Of a stretch of 64,000 nt of DNA, positions 45,812 through 54,017 are shown piece after piece. The notes under the pieces are model-generated. The model was not told the origin of the DNA, searched no databases, and saw only the letters and a list, made by a program, of their open reading frames with translations. Origin of the DNA: Cylicocyclus nassatus. Taxonomy: Eukaryota; Nematoda; Chromadorea; Rhabditida; Strongylidae. The stretch covers positions 49,664,461 through 49,728,460 of the forward strand of contig CATQJL010000001.1 in NCBI GenBank assembly GCA_958299035.1, given 5' to 3'. A program made the position numbers and the translations under genes. Within the stretch, counting starts at the first letter, position 1. The number at the start of each line of letters is the position of its first letter.

Positions 45812-47401
45812 ATGGTACCGGTACCGGTAACGCGTTCTAAGGCGGTTGTGGAGCAATCCACAGTGGCTGATGCCACTCCACCAGTGAGTACTGAGACAGT
45901 GACGGCACCCTTAGCGAAGGTGTTGGTCAATCTGGACGATGCCTCGACGGTCCACGGACGAGACGCAAAGGAGCTCAAAGAAGCTACAACTGAGGCCCTC
46001 ATCAACGTATGGAAGGACGCGAAGAAAGCGACGGCACAACTAGCTGAACAGGTTAATCAAGGTAACTCTAACCTGCTTGATGGACTTAATGGTTCATTTG
46101 CCGCAATTGGTTCACGTATCGAACAGATTCCTTTGGTAGCTACCTGTTGCCCTGATGGGCTCCCCTCCCGTGTCATGCCGTTTACCGGCACCTCCAGTTC
46201 GCAACCCTTTTCGCTCTGGCTGCGCCGTCTGGAGGATTCGATGCGGCTTCGCAAGATCCTAACTTCTGAGGACAAAGCCAATTATCTGGTAGCTCATTTG
46301 GAATCGGTGGCAAGGGAGCGAGTCGAGACCCTATCGGCAGAAGACAAGGTAAATTACGAAGCTTTAGTTGATCATCTCAGGACACACTACGAGGGCCCGA
46401 AGCAGAAAGCCGAAGCAAGGCAAGCCTTAACCACATGCCGTCAGGAAAGAGGTGAGTCTAGTTCAGCCTTTGCCTTTCGTTTATTAAATTTACTGCGTAC
46501 CGCGACCGGCCAGGACCCAACCCTTAATGGTGACTTATTTTTGCAAGAATTTATACAACGTTTGCACGCTGACTTAAGGTTTCACGTTCGCTTCGCGAAA
46601 CCAGCATCTTTCGAGGAGGCTTTGGCGGAGGCCGAACGCGTTGAAGAACTTCTCTCCGAAGCCTCGGCAGACCGACTCATCCATCCATCGCACCCTCAGG
46701 TGCCAGTGGCAGTAAGTTCAGTGGAACCTAGCGCTTCTACAGGTAAGTCCAGAGACAATCAGGTAAAATCCTCCTTGCTTTCGTCTGATACTGTGCCTCC
46801 TAGTCACAATAACTTTGCTAATAGGCGAACTTTTAGGCCCGGCCCAAACCGAGTACGCTTTCAAGAACCAAGACCACGACGACCTCCACGCATGGTATTC
46901 TCTGATATTTACTGTTATTTCTGTGGTGGACGAGGACACTTGGCTTCCGAATGTGCGACAAGGAGACGACAGCGGCAGCAGGTAGGTCAATCCTCTCGTA
47001 GCAGTTCTCGTGATGGTATGCGAGTACGTTATCGTTCTCCTTCTCCTCAATCGTCGTCTTATTCTCGAACTCCTAGAGTTTTGGGCCTTTCCCTTGATCA
47101 TTCTAACGAGCTAGATCAAGCGCGTAAGCAAATTGAATCGCTCTCGCTTTCATTGAAGGAAAATCAAGTAGCGTTAGATAAATCGAATGCTCGCATTTCC
47201 GCGTTACTTCAGCGTAACGAAGAACTAGCTTCCTCAGCTTTTGGGAATCACTCTTTCCGGCGTTCGTCTTCTCCTCCGCGCGTTAACTATCTGTTCTTAG
47301 CCTCTGTGCTTCTGTCATGTTTCTTCATCAATGATGCTCATCAACCTGTCCACGGTTGTGTCCACGTGAAAAGTCAGATGCTGTTAATCGCATTCCTTTG
47401 A
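45812..47401 (+). CDS. gag: Gag polyprotein with CCHC zinc knuckle (C-terminus runs into the Env-like signal peptide)
   Basis: The frame opens with an ATG 2 nt behind a strong acceptor and encodes a Gypsy-type capsid region (residues about 120-290, starting PFTGTSSSQPFSLWLRRLED). A basic linker follows, then one CX2CX4HX4C zinc knuckle (residues 368-381, CYFCGGRGHLASEC), a heptad-rich segment (about 430-475) and a hydrophobic stretch (about 491-508, YLFLASVLLSCFFIN) that looks like a signal peptide. The frame then stops after a frame change near 47,370. In frame with what follows, the hydrophobic stretch would lead straight into the Env-like ectodomain, so the ancestral product probably fused Gag to Env and Pol. 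Gag packages the element RNA into virus-like particles. Confidence 0.88.
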   Translation: MVPVPVTRSKAVVEQSTVADATPPVSTETVTAPLAKVLVNLDDASTVHGRDAKELKEATTEALINVWKDAKKATAQLAEQVNQGNSNLLDGLNGSFAAIGSRIEQIPLVATCCPDGLPSRVMPFTGTSSSQPFSLWLRRLEDSMRLRKILTSEDKANYLVAHLESVARERVETLSAEDKVNYEALVDHLRTHYEGPKQKAEARQALTTCRQERGESSSAFAFRLLNLLRTATGQDPTLNGDLFLQEFIQRLHADLRFHVRFAKPASFEEALAEAERVEELLSEASADRLIHPSHPQVPVAVSSVEPSASTGKSRDNQVKSSLLSSDTVPPSHNNFANRRTFRPGPNRVRFQEPRPRRPPRMVFSDIYCYFCGGRGHLASECATRRRQRQQVGQSSRSSSRDGMRVRYRSPSPQSSSYSRTPRVLGLSLDHSNELDQARKQIESLSLSLKENQVALDKSNARISALLQRNEELASSAFGNHSFRRSSSPPRVNYLFLASVLLSCFFINDAHQPVHGCVHVKSQMLLIAFL

Positions 47402-48812
47402 CCTATAATTGCTCATATTTGGTGCCTAACTTAACCAGTGTTCCGGTTAGCACCTCTCTTTATGTTTACCGTCCTAATTCTAAGCGCTATGATACTCCAG
47501 CGGCGTTGTGTAAAATTGTCGAGCATACGGTAGTCTATTCCGTTAACTTTTTCGGTGCGCGACGTCAAACCCATTCCGAAAACTATAAGACTGTTTCAAT
47601 CGAACACTGTAGGCAAATGCAACAACATCACAAATGTGAATATGGGTCGATGGTAGAAGTAGACGGAACCTACAAGACCGATAATATCCTCTCATTCGAG
47701 TATCCGTCAGCCCCATTTGGATGTTGTGTAGATCATCATCTCTCCGTAGTAAATTGTTACTTGGTTAACACAGCTGTTCACGCGCGTCATGGGGCGCTTT
47801 CGCCAGACTCTGCGGTAGGTAATATGCAACACTGCGCGTATAAGGATGGGTTTTGCACCCTTCAGGAGGGTTCGGTACTTTTATGGGAACCCGCGAGCGA
47901 ACAACTTTGTGCTTACCTACCAATTTCCAAAATGCGAGGGCACCTTTTAGGTCACATTTGGATCAGCGACTCAAAAGAGTTCGCCTTGTCCTGGCGCGAT
48001 AATAACCCTACCATTCAAGATTGTGCGCGTACATTAATTATTACGGATCAGGGGTATGCGGTCGCAAAAGTCAAACGGGTAGCGCGCTCCTCATCTCCCT
48101 CCGTAGGTATTGTTACTTCGAATCAGTTGGCAGCCCAGCTGCTAGCTGCGGAAGATTCTATCCAGGATTCTATGACGTCCCTCTTCCGCCATGCCTTGGC
48201 CTCTCTCTGTGATCGTACTAACATGTTGGCGTTTGCATTACATTCTTCGCTTAAGTCTGATGCTACGTATACAATACGCTCATTGCTTAAGCGAAGTGAT
48301 ATTGCGGCTACCCATCTTGGTGGGGGACTAGTCCAGTTGCATCATTGCATGCGCATACCACGCGCTCATTATCAATTTGTACCGTTTAACGATACCTGCT
48401 ATAGTAAGCCTAGAATCCGTCTAACTTTACCTAGTGGTGCTTCATGGCTGACATTCATAGATCCGCATAATTGGGTAGTAACCTCTGACGTAGATCTCAT
48501 ACCATATTCTAGGGTGCGGCCGTTCCATCTCTTCTCGGTAGACCGAATATTCGTATATGACCCCATTCTTGACGTTTCTTCTAGCCTTCTCAATTCGACT
48601 ATTCATGACTTATTACCAGCTTCGTTCGCGCAAACCATGAGTTTCGTCCCACCTTTGACTATATTCCACAATTTAGTGCTAACGAATTTCACTGAGGTGA
48701 CACAAGATTATCAGTTACGGGAATTATGGACCACCAGAAATTTGGAAAGGGTCCTCGCTGCGGTGGGTCACGATGTTACGCCAAACGCCACTCCGACGAC
48801 GTCACAGGTAAT
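47371..48812 (+). CDS. Env-like glycoprotein ectodomain between gag and protease
   Basis: About 480 codons are open from the frame change in gag. The protein is Cys-rich, with spaced Cys pairs and a CTLQEGSVLLWEP segment between cysteines, and has six N-X-S/T sites (for example NCS, NLT, NDT, NST, NFT, NAT). A candidate signal peptide lies upstream, in the preceding frame. A hydrophobic helix of more than 25 residues lies downstream in the next frame (about 48,855-48,945), so the topology is a type I membrane protein. A central helical region (about 48,120-48,250) could be a fusion-protein stalk. Retroelement Env genes normally sit after pol; here it precedes protease. I cannot name the viral family it came from; chuvirus- or phlebovirus-like fusogens are possibilities known in other LTR elements. 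Fold comparison would be needed. Confidence 0.7.
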
Positions 48813-50039
48813 ACACTTTCGCTTACTACCTTATTCCATACATTTGGCTCTTCCATTTATCATGTTTGGATCTCGTTTTGTTGCACAGCTGTTTCTTTAG
48901 CAATTATTAAAAAGCTTGTAGCCCTATATGTGACCATATCCTACCCTACCTTAGCGTCACGGTTTTTTTCAACAACAATGTCAGACCGCGCTGCACCCTT
49001 ACCCATCGCGCTACCTGGGATACCCTTGAACACCCAATCCTTTTCTGTTTCCCCACTTCGGCCCACAGATGAGCGGCCGATTGAATTAGCTCGATTAGAT
49101 ATCGCGGAAGCTTGGCCACCCAGGTTATCAATAGCACCGGTCCACGTGTTGTCTCTATACGATAGCCATGCTTCCTTTGTAGCGCAAATCCCGATTAAGG
49201 CTAATGGAATAGCCCTCTTGGGACTGATTGATACAGGGGCAGCAATTTCGGTCGCAAGCAAGGACTTAGCAGCGCTCCTGGGTGTTTTCGAGCTAGATCC
49301 AAGCGCCATCGAGGTAGCAGTGGGAATGGCCGGCGTTCCCATAACACTAGCCGGTATGGCCCAATTGCGATTGCAGGTAGGTAAAATTACTATGAACGCT
49401 GTAGTACATTTTACTAAAGGGTCATGTATCCCTCGTCAAGCCGATTCATTCAACCTTATATTAGGCAATAATGTTCTGGCCCAACTTCCTTCATGGTCAA
49501 TCGATTATAATAAGAAGATTTTCTCAGTTGACGGGGAACCTATTCGTATTCTTAGCGCTTTCCCTCAATACTCTGACAACGAAAATGAAATTACTGTATG
49601 TGTTTCAGAAACTACGCCCTTACAACCGGGAACCGAAACCTACGTGCCCTGCTACACGTCGACGCCTGTGGCGCCGCTTATGCTGACAGCTCAATCGGAT
49701 AAACTACTCCAACAATCACTCCTGGTCACTCCGACAGTATTCAGCACAAGTACGATCCATATTTTAGTTTCCAATCCTACTGCGCTTCCGCAAGTCCTTT
49801 ATAAAAATCAGACGTTATCCACCGCGGTTCCCCTATCTGATCAAAACGGAGTTTTATCTGAGAACAGTAGTTTTTAGCACCCACCTTTTGGCTCTAAAAC
49901 CCTCCCAATCGGCTGATTGCCACTCATCCAGTGAAATTGATGATCAACCCGGGGTTGATCTTAGCAAGGCTGAAGTCTCCGAACAGGAGAGGGAACAGTT
50001 GCATGCATTCTTCCACTCGTTTCGGGATCGCATCTCTCA
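48813..50039 (+). CDS. pol (PR): Transmembrane tail and aspartic protease of the Pol region
   Basis: The first part supplies a membrane-spanning segment (SSIYHVWISFCCTAVSLAII, about 48,850-48,910). A linker and a retropepsin domain follow, with the catalytic LIDTGAAISVA motif (about 49,225) and the later ILGNNVL motif (about 49,460). The frame stops at 49,877 after a T5 run. The homologous reading continues in another frame through 50,039 (a Glu-rich linker), where a Helitron interrupts it. Protease cuts the polyprotein. Its position directly behind a transmembrane anchor means that an uncut Gag-Env-Pol product would cross the membrane twice. Confidence 0.82.
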
Positions 50040-50397
50040 TCTTATATATAAAGCTGAATGTCTGTCTGTATGTATGTCTGTATGTCTGTCTGTACGTATG
50101 TGCGGAATAGAAATTTTTATTTCTGGACCGATTTGGACCAAACTTGGCACACATATACTTCGGGGCAGGGAGCGTGTCATAGGCTACTTTTCGTTATCGA
50201 TCGATGTCGATTTTAGGGGGTGATCAGCATGCTCGATTACCCCCCTGTGCCAACTCCCAGCCCCCTAGCTCAAATTTTGCAAAAAATCGATAAAATCGAT
50301 ATCGATCGATGACGAAAAGTAGCCCATGACACCCGCCGGGGCCCGAACTGTATGTGTGCAAAGTTTGGTCCCGGGCGGAGCCGGGTTTGCCATCTAG
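50040..50397 (+). mobile_element. Non-autonomous Helitron inserted in pol, 358 bp
   Basis: Begins TCTTATATATAAAGCTGAA after an A (50039) and ends GCCATCTAG before a T (50398), which is exact A^T Helitron placement. Removing it leaves the pol frame open across the junction, so the empty site is directly readable. The body carries GACCAAACTTGGCACACATA twice, in opposite orientations (partly palindromic), and a short CTGT array. Confidence 0.9.
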
Positions 50398-51400
50398 TAG
50401 CTCCTATGACTTGGGCGCCTATGATACCGACATGATCCACATAAAAACCATTACGGAAACCCCACCCACGCGATTTCGACCCACACGCATTCCCGTCAAA
50501 TTCCAAAAAGAACTGGATGACCACATTAACAAGTTGCTTAGGGCCGGCAGAATTAAAGAGAGTGACACACCTTGGGTTCATAATACAGTTCTGGTCAAGA
50601 AACGGGATGGGTCTCTTAGAGTCTGCTTAGATTTTCGCCCATTGAACGCGATAACTATTCCGGACCATTATCCCTTGCCCCGGATAGAGGACATACTCAC
50701 TAAGATAGCAGGGAACAAATACTATATATCCCTGGACTTGGCGTCAGGCTATATGCAGTTACTACTGTCACCTGAAAGCCAAGCCAAGTGCGGGTGGGCA
50801 ACGCATAGGGGAATTTATCAATTTGTCTATCTTCCTTTTGGACTTAAGAACGCTGGTGCGTACTTCTCTCGGGCTATGTCGCGAATTTTAACCGGATTGG
50901 AGGAAAATTGTTTGGCTTACCTAGATGATATAGTAGTATTCGACAAAGACTTTCCGAGTCATCTCAATTCTCTTCGGAAAGTATTCCAAAGGTTTCGTGA
51001 TTTCAACATAAAAGTATCCGGTAAGAAGCTCGTCGACATAGCGCGGTCGCGAGTCACCTTTTTGGGCCATGAGATTTCTGGGGATAGTTACTATCCATCT
51101 GATCGTAACATCCAGTCAATCAAAAATATGCCATCCCCCCCACATCGGTCAAAGAAGTCAAGCGTTTCCTTGGAATGGCAAATTTCTTTCGCAAATTCAT
51201 ACCAAATTTTGCGTCTATTGCAGCCCCACTTTATGAACTCACAAAAGATAAGGTTAAGTTCATATGGACGGATAAACAGCAGACAGCCTTCCAAGACTTG
51301 CGTGATAAATTAACGGCAAAACCCTGCCTGGCCTTCCCACAAGATAAGGATTTCCTTATGCATACTGATGGGAGTCAAATCGCAGTAGGGGCCGCTTGTT
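50398..51400 (+). CDS. pol (RT): Reverse transcriptase domain
   Basis: Ty3/Gypsy RT motifs appear in order: VCLDFRPLNAITIPDHYPLP, the catalytic LDLASGY, GIYQFVYLPFGLKNA, YLDDIVVF (catalytic YLDD) and VTFLGHEIS. A one-base frame change occurs in the C7 run near 51,133, after which the thumb/connection (RFLGMANFFRKF) continues in another frame. A second frame change follows near 51,400. The enzyme would copy element RNA into DNA in particles. Confidence 0.92.
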
Positions 51401-52226
51401 CCAGCAAGCGCCGCACGACTTTAAATCTCTAGTCGCGGTCGGGTACTTTAGTAAAGCCCTATCAGAGTCACAACAAAAATGGAGTCCTACGCATATAGAG
51501 CTCTTTGCGATGATTAGTGCCTTACGGTTCTTCAAGGCCACCATTTATGGGCATCTCACAAGGAAATTCTCAGATCATCGCCCTTTAACCTTTTTGCTCA
51601 AGCATAATAGGACCCACGATAATCTCACCCGTTGGGTCGTTGAGCTCCAAAGTTATAATGTTACCATCGAATATCTGAAAGGCCCTTCCAATGTAGTGGC
51701 CGACTGCCTCTCTAGATTTGTGAATCCTTCGTTTCGCTTCCAGGATAACACTTCTGAGTCTGACGATATCATCGAATTTCCTAATTGCCTCATATTACAA
51801 ACCTTCCAGCCTCTTCCCGCTTGTCTAGCTCCACTTTGTGTCACCACTCCCATCGCCATAAAACCGTATAACGCGCTCCTCGAACAAAAAGCTGATCCGC
51901 TCTGTAATTCCATAATGATATTCTTAGAAACCAATAAATTCCCGGACTCCGTAGCTGAAGCTGACAAAGCAGCTCTACTGAAATTAGTTGAAAGTTGCCG
52001 CTTACGTTCTAATGGCTGTTTGTATCACGTAGCCAAATCTCCCTACAATCCACAAACCACAATTGAGCAGCTTTTTGTTCCCGAAAAGTTACGTGAACCC
52101 ATATTCCTGGCTATGCACTCGAGCACCACCGCTGGCGGCCATTTCAACTGGCAGAAAACGCTAGCTAAGATCTCTCGTAAGTATTTTTGGCCGCACATGT
52201 CCGAACAGATTTATGCTCTTACTAAG
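51340..52226 (+). CDS. pol (RH/IN): RNase H domain and integrase zinc-binding region
   Basis: RNase H catalytic residues can be traced: FLMHTDGSQIAVG (first Asp), THIELFAMISALRFF (Glu), FSDHRPLTFLL (Asp) and VVADCLSR (last Asp). After a spacer, the integrase N-terminal HHCC finger begins (AMHSSTTAGGHFNWQKTL, then the helix before YALTK). The two zinc-binding cysteines lie beyond the fold-back element inserted at 52,227. A single-base loss near 51,400 puts the first RNase H Asp in a different frame from the rest. Confidence 0.88.
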
Positions 52227-52636
52227 GCCCGTATGCACGTACATCCCCGCTGGGGAGGGGAGGGGATCTGAGAGGGGATGCGTCATATCTCGCTACTTTA
52301 CGTATCTTTCTTCTTCCTTTTCTGTCTTGCTTATAAAGGTTCTCATACCCTACTACCTGCGCATAATCGATGCCAGGTTACAGGCATAACTGATTAAATT
52401 TGTACTATTTTGTGTGATCCCCTGGGGATCCCCTACTCCGGGGGATCACACAAAATAGTACAAATCTAATCAGTTATGCCAGTAACCGGGCATCATTTAT
52501 GCGCAGGTAGTAGGGTATGAGAACCTTCATAAGCAAGATAGAAAAGGAAGAAGAAAGATACGTAAAGTAACAAGATATGGCGCATCCCCTCTCAGATCCC
52601 CTCCCCTCCCCAGCGGGGATGTACGTGCATACGGGC
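52227..52636. mobile_element. 410-bp fold-back element inserted in integrase, CTAAG target duplication
   Basis: Ends GCCCGTATGCACGTACATCC and its exact complement, flanked by CTAAG at 52222-52226 and 52637-52641. The arms (CTGAGAGGGGATGCGTCATA..., TACTACCTGCGCATAA...) mirror each other almost to the centre at GGATCCCCTACTCCGGGGGATC. Removing the element plus one CTAAG restores the integrase frame and the Cys-X2-Cys of its zinc finger. Confidence 0.9.
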
Positions 52637-52641
52637 CTAAG

Positions 52642-53766
52642 TCTTGTGATCCGTGTCAAAGAAAACGAGCGCAGGCCCTCAACCAAGAGCAATTGCTGCC
52701 CGTAGTACCATCAGCCATTTTCGACAAAGTTTATATGGATTTGACGGGCCCGCTAACAACATCGGAATCAGGTAACAAATACGTGCTAGCCTTGATAGAT
52801 CATTTTTCCAAGTATGTTATCGTGGCGCCTTTGCCTGACTGCACGGCAGTTACAGTAGCGCATGCTATTCTAACCGAGTGTATACTTAAGTACGACGTAA
52901 TGACTCAGCTCATCTCCGACAATGCTTCCTACTTTAAGGGCGAGCTGGTATCAGAAATTGGCCGACTTTTACGCATAAGGAGATATTTTGCCACCCCATA
53001 CCACCATGAGGGTAACGGCGTATGCGAACGAGTTTTCGCCACATTTCATCCTATGCTGCGCACGTATATCAGTGAAATCCAAACTGATTGGGATCAATTT
53101 ATCTTCGCTTGTGCCTTTATGTATAACACTTCTGTCCACTCAAGCACCAATAATACTCCATTTTTCCTTGTTTTTGGTCATGATCCTCTATTCAACATTG
53201 ATCTCTTGATTAAACATGATACCGAACGCCATACTCCTTCTGACCAAGACTCTAGTCTATATCTTGAGAACTTCGTCTCCACTTTGCATGCAGCATGGCG
53301 TATGGCGGCGAAATACAATGATATCCAACGCGCTAGGTTTAAGGCCCAGTATGACAAGTCGCATTTACAACCACTGTCTATCAAAGTAGGAGATAGAGTC
53401 TATTTGCGTGATTTTGCCCCCAAGCCCGGACTGTCCTCCAAACTCTCACTTCCTTGGCTGGGCCAGTTTCGTGTCCTGGAAATAGATCATCCGCACCTGG
53501 TAATCCTTAGCATCACTTCGCCACAATCGAAACCCAAACGCGTGCACATGAATCAAGTCAAGAAATGTTTTGAGTTAAACGGACCCGCATTTACAACTCC
53601 TTGGCAACCCGAATCCGAGCAACTTGCGCTAACGCATCATCAAGCGACAGATTATGAGCTTATTGGCTATTCTCACAACAATCCAACTGAACAACCATCT
53701 ACAATAGCGCAATCACCTTCTCACTCATATAATACTCGTTTTCACTCACGACGTACTTCCATTTAG
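52642..53766 (+). CDS. pol (IN): Integrase catalytic core and C-terminal domain
   Basis: The reading resumes at SCDPCQRKRAQ (end of the zinc finger), followed by the DDE core: YMDLTGPL (first Asp), QLISDNASYF (second Asp) and GNGVCERVF (Glu), with 35 residues between the last two. The C-terminal KVGDRVYLRDF and LPWLGQFRVLEI segments correspond to the GPY/F module of Gypsy integrases. The frame ends with TAG at 53,764-53,766, about 220 bp before the helicase acceptor, so pol and helicase are separate reading units. Confidence 0.93.
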   Translation, partial: SCDPCQRKRAQALNQEQLLPVVPSAIFDKVYMDLTGPLTTSESGNKYVLALIDHFSKYVIVAPLPDCTAVTVAHAILTECILKYDVMTQLISDNASYFKGELVSEIGRLLRIRRYFATPYHHEGNGVCERVFATFHPMLRTYISEIQTDWDQFIFACAFMYNTSVHSSTNNTPFFLVFGHDPLFNIDLLIKHDTERHTPSDQDSSLYLENFVSTLHAAWRMAAKYNDIQRARFKAQYDKSHLQPLSIKVGDRVYLRDFAPKPGLSSKLSLPWLGQFRVLEIDHPHLVILSITSPQSKPKRVHMNQVKKCFELNGPAFTTPWQPESEQLALTHHQATDYELIGYSHNNPTEQPSTIAQSPSHSYNTRFHSRRTSI

Positions 53767-53976
53767 CTCATTGCTCGTAAAAACGTTGAAAGATCAACCC
53801 ATACCATATTCCACTTCCTTGTGTGCAGTGTGCTTACTCTGTTATACTATCTTTGAACCCTTTTTCGCATGTTTTGGCATTCTCACTCACATTTCGACAC
53901 TTTTCATTCTCACTTGTACGTAAACCGTCGGTCGTTTCCTCGTCGCGTTCATATATACCGACACTATACAATTTCT

Positions 53977-53990
53977 CCGGTGTTTCAGAA
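53977..53990 (+). promoter_or_regulatory. Putative splice acceptor for the helicase mRNA
   Basis: CTCCGGTGTTTCAG^AA (cut after 53988) is a strong nematode-style TTTCAG acceptor 29 nt before the helicase ATG. It could take the donor at 44108 (subgenomic mRNA) or a trans-spliced leader. Confidence 0.5.
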
Positions 53991-54017
53991 ACTTGGTGAA
54001 AAGCCCGCACTTGTCTA

